From positions 1 to 5,349 of the forward strand of contig VGMA01000099.1 in NCBI GenBank assembly GCA_016866575.1: a stretch of 5,349 nt of DNA, given 5' to 3'. Shown here piece after piece: positions 1 to 5,243 of the stretch; the stretch's first letter is position 1; each line of letters opens with the position of its first letter. A program made the translations under genes and the position numbers. The notes beneath the pieces are model-generated. The model saw nothing but the letters and a program-made list of their open reading frames with translations. It was not told the origin of the DNA and did not search any database. This stretch comes from Chlamydiota bacterium (GTDB lineage Bacteria; Chlamydiota; Chlamydiia; Chlamydiales; VGMA01).

Positions 1-7
1 TCGTTTC
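1..7 (-). other. Start of spacer after secY
   Basis: Seven bases follow the secY TAG stop. By gene order in related genomes rpsM (S13) would come next, but none of it is visible here, and the bases show no terminator. Confidence 0.5.
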
Positions 8-1375
8 CTACAATTTAAGTTTTTTCTTTGTCATCAATCCATCATATCGCTTCATGAGCATATGTGACTCAATCTGCTTTGTCGTATCTAAAATCACCCC
101 TACGAGAATGAGAAGAGATGTTCCGCCAAAAAAATGGCTGATTGAAGAATCGACGGATAGCAATCTTCCCACTAACGTCGGCAACACGGCAATCAATGCC
201 AAGAACACTGCCCCTGCAAACGTGATTTTATTCATCGTTGATTCAAGAAAATCCTGTGTAGGCTTTCCTTGACGTATCCCAGGGATAAATGCCCCATTCT
301 TTTTCATATCTGAAGCAATCTGCTCCGGATGAAACTGTGTGGCCGTCCAAAAATAAGTGAAAAACAGTATAAGCAATACGTAGATAATTGTATAGACCCA
401 ACTTCCAGGGGAAAGCCAACCAGAGACCACCCCAAACCAGTTTCCTCTACCAACAAACTGTGTTACGGTAGCTGGAAACATGAGAAGAGAGGAAGCAAAA
501 ATTACAGGGATAACCCCTGCATAATTAATTTTTAAAGGGATGTGAGCACTTCCACCTTGCACTTCTCTGCGGCCTACTACGCGACGCGCATATTGCAAAG
601 GAATTTTTCTAACACCCTGAATGATCAAAATAGTTCCTACTACGATTGAAACAAAAACAGCCATTAAAACCACTAAAGATGAGAAGGTAAGTTGACCTGG
701 CTCTTGTGATTCCAAGTTGAGCTGCTTGATGATTGATCCCATTGTAGAAGGTAATGAAGAGAGAATGCCGACAGTGATAATCAAACTGATACCGTTTCCT
801 ATCCCTTTTTCAGAAATCTGCTCTCCAATCCACATTAACAAAACGGTACCTGTAGTCATAGTTGCTACAGCTAAAAGATAAAATAGCCAAGGTGTGCCAA
901 AAAGTTGCACATTCAGCACCTCCTGAGCAATGATTCCCGGTGAAGACATATTCATTCCGATTACATATTTAGCAAATAGTGTGGAATGAAAAAGAGCCAT
1001 GATAATGGTAAGAAAACGCGTTCCCTTACCCATTTTTCTACGCCCTGCATCCGGGTTTTCTTTGATCTCTCTTTGCAATGAAGGCACAATTGCAACAAGA
1101 AGCTGCATGATGATCGAAGCGGTAATGTATGGCATTACCCCTAAAGCGACCACAGTCATCTGTGCAAAGGCGCCCCCCGTAAAGATGTCTACGAGCTGGA
1201 AGAGATTCTGTCCCCCTCCGGTCGAAAAGTTAAAGAGCCTGACCACCTCGTCTGTGTTGATACCGGGGACTGGTATATAAGCCCCAATTCGGCACACGAC
1301 AAGCATGAACAGAGTAAAAGATATCTTAGCCTTCAAATCTTCAACAGAAAGTATACGACGAATCGCTTCTATCAT
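8..1375 (-). CDS. secY: Protein translocase subunit SecY
   Basis: This is the channel-forming subunit of the SecYEG translocon in the inner membrane, which passes unfolded preproteins driven by SecA and inserts membrane proteins from the ribosome. The 455-residue product is slightly longer than E. coli SecY (443) and appears complete, with ten hydrophobic segments. Visible hallmarks are the plug region (about residues 55-72, Gly-rich then NLFQL), the TM2 motif LGVMPYITASIIMQLL (78-93) with pore-ring isoleucines I84 and I88, and the second family signature GEQISEKGIGNGISLII (184-200). The cytoplasmic loop after TM6 includes RKIPLQYARR (256-265). The loop after TM8 carries the conserved arginine R368 in GAFIPGIRQGKPT (361-373), matching the SecA/ribosome-contacting arginine of E. 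coli. The tail is basic (KKKLKL). The gene starts 2 nt after the rplO stop and ends in TAG. Loop sequences resemble chlamydial SecY as I remember it. Nothing suggests decay. Confidence 0.98.
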   Translation of the reverse strand: MIEAIRRILSVEDLKAKISFTLFMLVVCRIGAYIPVPGINTDEVVRLFNFSTGGGQNLFQLVDIFTGGAFAQMTVVALGVMPYITASIIMQLLVAIVPSLQREIKENPDAGRRKMGKGTRFLTIIMALFHSTLFAKYVIGMNMSSPGIIAQEVLNVQLFGTPWLFYLLAVATMTTGTVLLMWIGEQISEKGIGNGISLIITVGILSSLPSTMGSIIKQLNLESQEPGQLTFSSLVVLMAVFVSIVVGTILIIQGVRKIPLQYARRVVGRREVQGGSAHIPLKINYAGVIPVIFASSLLMFPATVTQFVGRGNWFGVVSGWLSPGSWVYTIIYVLLILFFTYFWTATQFHPEQIASDMKKNGAFIPGIRQGKPTQDFLESTMNKITFAGAVFLALIAVLPTLVGRLLSVDSSISHFFGGTSLLILVGVILDTTKQIESHMLMKRYDGLMTKKKLKL

Positions 1376-1377
1376 TC

Positions 1378-1842
1378 TTAGACTGCCTTAGTTACTGTTA
1401 ATGCTATTCCTGCGTTTCTAATTTTTTCTGCCGCAGAAGCAGTTGCCGCATCAAGTGAAATTCCTCTTAATTTCTTTTGGATTTCACCTTGGCCAAGAAC
1501 TTTAATTCTTTTGCCGCGGTTGCCACTAATGAGTCCCTTGCTAACAAGAGTTTCACGTGTGACTTCTTCGCCATCTTGGAATACGCGATCAATTTGATCT
1601 AAGTTGATTCCGATGTATTCTACCTTGAATGCTGCGTTTGAAAATCCTCTTGTAGGAAACACTTTATGCGGAGGAGCTCCAGCACCAGTGTAATAAGGAC
1701 GTGTCTTGTATCCAGAACGGGATTTATCCCCTTTGTGACCACGGCCACAAGTTTTTCCTTTACCAGATCCTACACCTCTACCTACTTGCTTTTTAGGATT
1801 TTTGCGCGGATTCAAGTCTTTCAAGTTCGATAGAGTTATCAT
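1378..1842 (-). CDS. rplO: 50S ribosomal protein L15
   Basis: L15 is a late-assembly protein of the large subunit that binds 23S rRNA through a long basic N-terminal extension. The 154-residue length is normal for bacteria (about 144-150). The N-terminus shows the Gly/Arg/Lys-rich extension at residues 20-38 (VGRGVGSGKGKTCGRGHKG), followed by the G-rich region TGAGAPPHKVFPTRGF. The C-terminal family signature begins KVLGQGEI at about residue 114 and ends with TASAAEKIRNAG, and all its key positions are present. Its ATG overlaps the rpsE stop as ATGA, and GGTGA lies three bases upstream inside rpsE, which points to translational coupling. In most bacteria rpmD (L30) sits between rpsE and rplO; here there is no room for it. 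The secY start follows after 2 nt. Confidence 0.98.
   Translation of the reverse strand: MITLSNLKDLNPRKNPKKQVGRGVGSGKGKTCGRGHKGDKSRSGYKTRPYYTGAGAPPHKVFPTRGFSNAAFKVEYIGINLDQIDRVFQDGEEVTRETLVSKGLISGNRGKRIKVLGQGEIQKKLRGISLDAATASAAEKIRNAGIALTVTKAV
1386..1389 (-). promoter_or_regulatory. Ribosome binding site of secY inside rplO
   Basis: The minus strand reads AAGG ten bases before the secY ATG, within the last codons of rplO. Because only two bases separate the rplO stop from the secY start, this is the only plausible Shine-Dalgarno sequence. secY initiation therefore probably depends on ribosomes finishing rplO (translational coupling; inference). Confidence 0.55.
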
Positions 1843-2348
1843 GATTCACCAAACCTTAAAGCTAGAGATTTTTTTCTATTCGTTAATTTTTTAAATGCTA
1901 AAAGGGTTGCACGAACCTGGTTGCCTGCATTTGTAGAACCTAAGTTCTTTGCAACGCAATCTTGAATTCCCGCTAACTCTAGCATAGAGCGAACGTGAGA
2001 TCCTGCTACGTTTCCTGTACCAGGACGAGCCGGCTTGAGCATTACGTGTGCTCCATCTGCTCTTTCTGATACTTCATGAGGAATTGTGTTATTCTCAATT
2101 TCAACTTGGAATAAGCTTTTGCGAGCGCTTTCACTTGCTTTTCTAATCGCATCAGGTACTTCTACCGCTTTTGCAAAACCCACGCCAATACGTGATTTTC
2201 TATCGCCTACAATTACGAGAGCTGAAAAACTGAATTTTCTTCCCCCTTTGACGACCTTTGCGCAACGGTTAATGTATACTACTTTTTCTTCCAAGTCACT
2301 TTTGCTTTCTTCTTTTTCCTTACGAGGTCCTTTTTTGTCTGCGGTCAT
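1839..2348 (-). CDS. rpsE: 30S ribosomal protein S5
   Basis: S5 sits on the solvent side of the 30S subunit near the mRNA entry and the decoding region, and affects translational accuracy. At 169 residues the length is usual. Residues 1-20 form a highly charged, Lys/Glu-rich, probably flexible N-terminus. The S5 RNA-binding domain follows: VNR-type strand INRCAKVVKGGRKFSFSALV (26-45), then VGDRKSRIGVGFAKA (47-61). The C-terminal domain includes KPARPGTGNVAG and GSTNAGNQVRATL. Two departures stand out: the usually glycine-rich GDGxG turn reads GDRKS (48-52), and the loop linked to spectinomycin resistance in E. coli reads R-C-A-K (28-31) where E. coli has R-V-S-K. AGGTGA three bases before the ATG (2352-2357) supports this start. 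The gap to rplR is 16 nt, and the stop overlaps the rplO start. Confidence 0.98.
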   Translation of the reverse strand: MTADKKGPRKEKEESKSDLEEKVVYINRCAKVVKGGRKFSFSALVIVGDRKSRIGVGFAKAVEVPDAIRKASESARKSLFQVEIENNTIPHEVSERADGAHVMLKPARPGTGNVAGSHVRSMLELAGIQDCVAKNLGSTNAGNQVRATLLAFKKLTNRKKSLALRFGES

Positions 2349-2364
2349 GACTCACCTAATTTCC

Positions 2365-2736
2365 TTAAATTTTTAATCCAGCTTCGCGAGCACCGTCAGC
2401 TAGCGCACGGACTCTACCGTGATACTTGTAACTTCCTCGATCAAAGACAGCTTGCTCGATTCCTTGTTTTTTTGCTTCTTCAGCTAAAATTTTTCCTACG
2501 AGAGCTGCCTGTTCAATGCGACCTGCATTTGATGCTTTTAGAGCTTTAGATTGGGATGAAACACCCAAGATTACTCTTCCATCAGGACCATCATCTACAA
2601 TTTGTGCACTGATATGCTTCAGGGAACGGGTAACAACAACCCGATGGCTTATGCGAGCGTTGAGTTTAACGCGTCGTCTTACGCTGAGTTTTCTTCTCGC
2701 TTTTCTTTCCCCAGCTTTCCTAATATCGCTTTGCAT
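2365..2736 (-). CDS. rplR: 50S ribosomal protein L18
   Basis: L18 binds 5S rRNA and, with L5, joins it to the central protuberance of the large subunit. The product has 123 residues, close to the usual 117-122. The N-terminal third is strongly basic (RKARRKLSVRRRVK, 11-24), as expected for the 5S-binding tail. The core ends with the very conserved block VFDRGSYKYHGRVRALADGA (97-116) and the terminal sequence REAGLKI. The start at 2736 is supported by AGG seven bases upstream and by the match to family N-termini. The L6 stop lies 18 nt upstream and rpsE begins 16 nt downstream. Nothing is unusual. Confidence 0.98.
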   Translation of the reverse strand: MQSDIRKAGERKARRKLSVRRRVKLNARISHRVVVTRSLKHISAQIVDDGPDGRVILGVSSQSKALKASNAGRIEQAALVGKILAEEAKKQGIEQAVFDRGSYKYHGRVRALADGAREAGLKI

Positions 2737-2754
2737 GTGTATTACCTATCCTAA

Positions 2755-3291
2755 TTACTTCTTAGCAGTTTTTCCAGCTTTCTTACGGACGAATTCGTTT
2801 TCGTAACGAACACCTTTTCCTTTGTAGGGTTCTGGTGGTCTTAGTGAGCGGATAGTCGCTGCTACTTGGCCAACAGCCTGTTTGTCATGTCCTGAAATGA
2901 TAATCGATGTACCTTTTTCTATTGCTATTTGAATTCCTTGCGGAACTGGCACTAGACAAGGATGCGAATATCCAAGGGCAAGTTCAATTTGGTTCCCTTT
3001 CATTTGCGCTTTAAATCCAACGCCGATGAGAGTAAGACGTTTTTCAAAACCTTTCTCTACTCCCGTTACAGCATTGGCCAATCTAGCTCTGATCAGACCG
3101 AGATACGCATACTCTTTTAGGGCATCATTTTCTTTTACCCAAATCTGATCACCCTCAATAGCAACGTCTACACCAGGCAACAATTCGATATCGATGTGTC
3201 CTTTCGGCCCTTTCGCAGACACTGTGCCAGCGTTTACTTTCACTTCTACATTCTTCGGTCGAATGATCGCTTTTTTAGCTAGTCGTGACAT
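2755..3291 (-). CDS. rplF: 50S ribosomal protein L6
   Basis: L6 binds 23S rRNA near the sarcin-ricin/GTPase-associated region and the base of the L7/L12 stalk, and is needed for late 50S assembly. The 178-residue length is typical. It shows the duplicated L6 fold, with a start MSRLAKKAII that fits the family (usually MSRIGKKPI) and GKG/GPKG-type turns at about 28-31. The C-terminal signature PEPYKGKGV falls at 153-161, followed by the basic tail FVRKKAGKTAKK. A strong GAGGAG ribosome-binding sequence lies ten bases upstream of the ATG. The 32-nt gap from rpsH is the longest in the window. An 18-nt gap leads to rplR. Confidence 0.98.
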   Translation of the reverse strand: MSRLAKKAIIRPKNVEVKVNAGTVSAKGPKGHIDIELLPGVDVAIEGDQIWVKENDALKEYAYLGLIRARLANAVTGVEKGFEKRLTLIGVGFKAQMKGNQIELALGYSHPCLVPVPQGIQIAIEKGTSIIISGHDKQAVGQVAATIRSLRPPEPYKGKGVRYENEFVRKKAGKTAKK

Positions 3292-3301
3292 TTGTTGTTC
3301 T

Positions 3302-3308
3302 CTCCTCT
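3302..3308 (-). promoter_or_regulatory. Strong ribosome binding site of rplF
   Basis: The minus strand reads AGAGGAG ten bases before the rplF ATG, the best Shine-Dalgarno match in the window. It lies in the longest intergenic gap (32 nt), fully outside rpsH, so rplF can probably initiate independently of upstream ribosomes (inference). Confidence 0.7.
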
Positions 3309-3323
3309 ATACCTTTCGTGTGT

Positions 3324-3713
3324 TTACCAAACGCTGCAGAGCAGTTCGCCACCCGCATTTTCTTTGCGAGCAATTTTTCCTTGAAGGACCCCTTTAGAGG
3401 TAGAAAGGATAGCAACTCCTAGTCCACGTCTGATCATGGGTATTTCTGTCGCACTAACGTATTTTCTTCTTCCTGGTGAAGAGATTCTTTTTAATCCCTT
3501 AATCACAGGTCTTCTTTGCTCGTCATATTTTAAATATATGCGAGTTTTTCGAAGCTCAGCATTTTGTACAAATCCATTTACAAAGCCAGTTTGTACTAGC
3601 ACGTCAACTATCGCCGTACTCATTTTGCTAGTGGGTACATCGACATACTTGTGCTGCGCAGAAAGGGCGTTGCGAATTCTTGTAAGTAAATCAGCTACTG
3701 GATCGTTTAACAT
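3324..3713 (-). CDS. rpsH: 30S ribosomal protein S8
   Basis: S8 binds the central domain of 16S rRNA (helix 21 region) and is a primary assembly protein. In E. coli it also represses translation of the spc operon by binding the mRNA near the rplE start. The 129-residue product has the usual length. Residues 1-16 (MLNDPVADLLTRIRNA) match the conserved N-terminus. The S8 signature runs from about 98 to 116, with STSKG at 104-108, followed by the canonical end GGELLCSVW. AAGAGG with a 5-base spacing to the ATG (3719-3722 core) supports the start. The gene follows rplE after 12 nt, with no rpsN (S14) in between, unlike E. coli or Bacillus. Whether feedback by S8 operates here cannot be read from the sequence. 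Confidence 0.98.
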   Translation of the reverse strand: MLNDPVADLLTRIRNALSAQHKYVDVPTSKMSTAIVDVLVQTGFVNGFVQNAELRKTRIYLKYDEQRRPVIKGLKRISSPGRRKYVSATEIPMIRRGLGVAILSTSKGVLQGKIARKENAGGELLCSVW

Positions 3714-3725
3714 CCTATCCTCTTA

Positions 3726-4289
3726 TTAAGTTTTCTTTTGTCTAAACGGACAACCTAAAGATGAGAGCAAAGCAAAACATTCTTCGTCCGTTTTTGCCGA
3801 TGTAACGACGGTAATATTCATCCCCTGTACATGTTTGGATTGATCCAAATTGATTTCAGGGAAAACTTGTTGCGTATCTAATCCAACAGAGTAAGACCCT
3901 CTTCCATCAAACTTAACCTTTAATCCTCGGAAGTCTGGCAAAGTTGGGCAAACAATGTGGAAAAATTTGTAGAGAAATTCGTACATACGATTTCTACGCA
4001 AAGTTACTTTTAAACCTACTTCTTGACCTTCTCTTAGTTTGAAGTTAGAAATAGATTTCTTTGCTCTAGTTATTACCGGCTTTTGTCCAGAAATCATCAT
4101 AAGATCTTTTGCACAAGCTTCAAAAACATGTTTGTCTTTTTGCTTAGCTGTTCCCATGCTGATCACCACTTTCTTCAAAACTGGTACTTGATGATCGTTT
4201 GTAAAATTTAGCTCTTGCTTAATCTCAGCTTTTGTCTTCTCGAGATAAAGCTGCTTTAACGGAGGTATTACGGCTTTCTGTTCTTTCAT
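3726..4289 (-). CDS. rplE: 50S ribosomal protein L5
   Basis: L5 binds 5S rRNA and forms part of the central protuberance, contacting the 30S head (bridge to S13) and P-site tRNA. The product has 187 residues, a few more than E. coli (179), the extra being mostly at the N-terminus. The L5 signature LMMISGQKPVITRAKKS occupies 63-79. It is followed by the conserved KLREGQEVGLKVTLRRNRMYEFL (two overlapping blocks, 84-106), FDGRGSYSVGL (127-137), FPEI (143-146) and the C-terminal block GMNITVVTSAKTDEE (156-170). The ribosome-binding sequence is weak (AGAG, nine bases before the ATG). The coding end has two in-frame stops in tandem (TAATAA). The next gene is rpsH, without the usual intervening rpsN. 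Confidence 0.98.
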   Translation of the reverse strand: MKEQKAVIPPLKQLYLEKTKAEIKQELNFTNDHQVPVLKKVVISMGTAKQKDKHVFEACAKDLMMISGQKPVITRAKKSISNFKLREGQEVGLKVTLRRNRMYEFLYKFFHIVCPTLPDFRGLKVKFDGRGSYSVGLDTQQVFPEINLDQSKHVQGMNITVVTSAKTDEECFALLSSLGCPFRQKKT

Positions 4290-4302
4290 ATAGCGTCACT
4301 CT

Positions 4303-4617
4303 TTAATATGTTCGATGCACGACTAGATTTTTAGATTGGTCTAAATAATAGACTTCTTTCTTTCCATCTTTCTCGCGGCATCGGAGTTTCGTTGCATAAG
4401 TCCCATCAGGAGTAAAAGCAACGTTTGAAATGTGCATAGGCGCTTCAGCTTCAATGATCGTTGGCTTTTTATCCTGCACTTTTCTGTGTCTTTTACGGAT
4501 ATTAAGGCCTTTAACGAGAACTTTCTCGCTACTTTTTGCGAGCACTTCGCCTACTTTTCCTTTTTCGTTCCCTGCAGTGACAATTACTTTATCACCTTTT
4601 TTTAAGTACTTCATCAT
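4303..4617 (-). CDS. rplX: 50S ribosomal protein L24
   Basis: L24 is an early assembly initiator that binds the 5' domain of 23S rRNA and sits near the polypeptide exit tunnel. The product has 104 residues, as is typical. A KOW motif is clear near the N-terminus (KKGDKVIVTAGNEKGKVGEV, 6-25), followed by the conserved VKGLNIRKRHRK (35-46) and EAPMHISNV (58-66). The C-terminal third (about 70-104) is less familiar: the usual KxGFxxEDGKKVR pattern survives only as LRCREKDGKKEVY, and the tail ends in an atypical LVVHRTY. Two consecutive ATG codons begin the frame (4617 and 4614). I chose the first because the nearest Shine-Dalgarno sequence already lies 12 bases from it. The neighbours are rplN 15 nt upstream and rplE 13 nt downstream. 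Confidence 0.96.
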   Translation of the reverse strand: MMKYLKKGDKVIVTAGNEKGKVGEVLAKSSEKVLVKGLNIRKRHRKVQDKKPTIIEAEAPMHISNVAFTPDGTYATKLRCREKDGKKEVYYLDQSKNLVVHRTY

Positions 4618-4629
4618 AATAATTACGTT

Positions 4630-4634
4630 CTCCT
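4630..4634 (-). promoter_or_regulatory. Ribosome binding site of rplX overlapping the rplN stop
   Basis: The minus strand reads TAGGAG, in which TAG is the rplN stop and AGGAG is the rplX Shine-Dalgarno sequence. The spacing to the first ATG is 12 bases, longer than the usual 5-9, and 15 to the second ATG. The site favours the first ATG and suggests that termination on rplN and initiation on rplX compete for or share the same bases. Confidence 0.55.
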
Positions 4635-5001
4635 AAACCACTTCTGGTGCAAGCGAAATGATCTTCATAAAATTCTTTTCACGCAACTCTCTAGCTACGC
4701 TTCCCATCACTCGGGTTCCACGAGGATTAAGCTTGTCATCGATAAGAACACAAGCATTATTGCCAAAAGATAGCGTTGAGCCATCAGGGCGTCTAATGTC
4801 TGACTTGATTCTCACGATCACGGCTTTCACAACTGAGCCCTTCTTGATAGCGGATGTAGGAGTCACTTCTTTAACGGCACAAACAATGATGTCGCCAATT
4901 GTTGCATATCTGCGTCTTGTTCCACCCAAAACTTTAATACAACCTACGCGCTTGACGCCTGAATTGTCTGCTACTTCTAATTGTGTTTCTTGTTGAATCA
5001 T
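4633..5001 (-). CDS. rplN: 50S ribosomal protein L14
   Basis: L14 lies at the subunit interface, contacting 16S rRNA in an intersubunit bridge, and is the docking site of the silencing factor RsfS in many bacteria. The product has exactly the standard length of 122 residues. The conserved N-terminus MIQQETQLEVADNSGVK is present. The L14 signature occupies 60-86, with AVIV, then DG at 73-74, F79, N82 and VL at 85-86. The C-terminus REKNFMKIISLAPEVV is canonical. GGGA six bases before the ATG is a modest ribosome-binding sequence. The gene sits 17 nt after rpsQ, and its TAG stop is part of the next gene's ribosome-binding site. Confidence 0.98.
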   Translation of the reverse strand: MIQQETQLEVADNSGVKRVGCIKVLGGTRRRYATIGDIIVCAVKEVTPTSAIKKGSVVKAVIVRIKSDIRRPDGSTLSFGNNACVLIDDKLNPRGTRVMGSVARELREKNFMKIISLAPEVV

Positions 5002-5018
5002 CTTCTATCCCGTATTTG

Positions 5019-5243
5019 TTAACTGCACACTCGCCATCTTTTCAACTTAGAAAGAGGTCTACACTCAATGATAGATACCTCATCTCCCATATTCAAGGGC
5101 TTATCAGTGTGGGCATAGTATTTTTTCTTTACCTTTACAACTTTCTCGTAACGTGGATGTCTTATGGCGTTTTGTACAACAACCACAACCGTCTTATCCA
5201 TCTTGTTAGAAGATACGACACCTTTGACTATTTTCTTTGTCAT
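5019..5243 (-). CDS. rpsQ: 30S ribosomal protein S17
   Basis: S17 is a primary 16S rRNA-binding protein of the 30S body with an OB fold. At 74 residues it is shorter than the usual 80-87, ending soon after the conserved LSKLKRWRVCS. The N-terminus KKIVKGVVSSNKMDKTVVVVV (two blocks, 3-23), RHPRYEKVVK (28-37) and HTDKPLNMGDEVSIIE (45-60) all match the family. The PROSITE-type S17 signature GDEVSIIECRPLS is complete at 53-65. The start is fixed because an in-frame TGA, the rpmC stop, lies immediately before the ATG. GAGG five bases upstream, inside rpmC, is the ribosome-binding sequence. The lost length is at the C-terminal tail, which varies in the family. Confidence 0.97.
   Translation of the reverse strand: MTKKIVKGVVSSNKMDKTVVVVVQNAIRHPRYEKVVKVKKKYYAHTDKPLNMGDEVSIIECRPLSKLKRWRVCS

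Noticed and set aside
999..1280. A 93-codon plus-strand open frame opposite secY
   Set aside because: It is antisense to the conserved N-terminal half of SecY, has no motif, and lies in no plausible operon.
2086..2806. Two plus-strand open frames of 96 codons (2086-2376 and 2516-2806) opposite rpsE and rplR/rplF
   Set aside because: They contain runs of hydrophobic residues that arise from antisense reading of Lys/Glu-rich ribosomal proteins. There is no independent evidence of coding.
3292..3323. Possible internal promoter or terminator in the 32-nt rpsH-rplF gap
   Set aside because: The gap holds a clear ribosome-binding site but no stem-loop with a T run and no recognisable -10/-35 pair.
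3436..3729. A 97-codon plus-strand open frame opposite rpsH
   Set aside because: It is antisense to a complete S8 gene, has no ribosome-binding or homology signal, and is explained as a shadow frame.
4270..4320. Possible S8 autoregulatory operator at the rplE start, as in E. coli
   Set aside because: I looked for a hairpin resembling the 16S rRNA S8 site around the rplX/rplE junction and could not see convincing pairing. Covariation analysis would be needed to support it.
4658..4996. A 112-codon plus-strand open frame covering almost all of rplN
   Set aside because: It is antisense to a textbook L14 gene, has no recognisable domain, and its composition looks like the reverse shadow of the real gene.
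5019..5030. Possible truncation of S17 at its C-terminus
   Set aside because: The S17 signature and RNA-binding core are complete, and only the variable tail is short, so this is within family variation.
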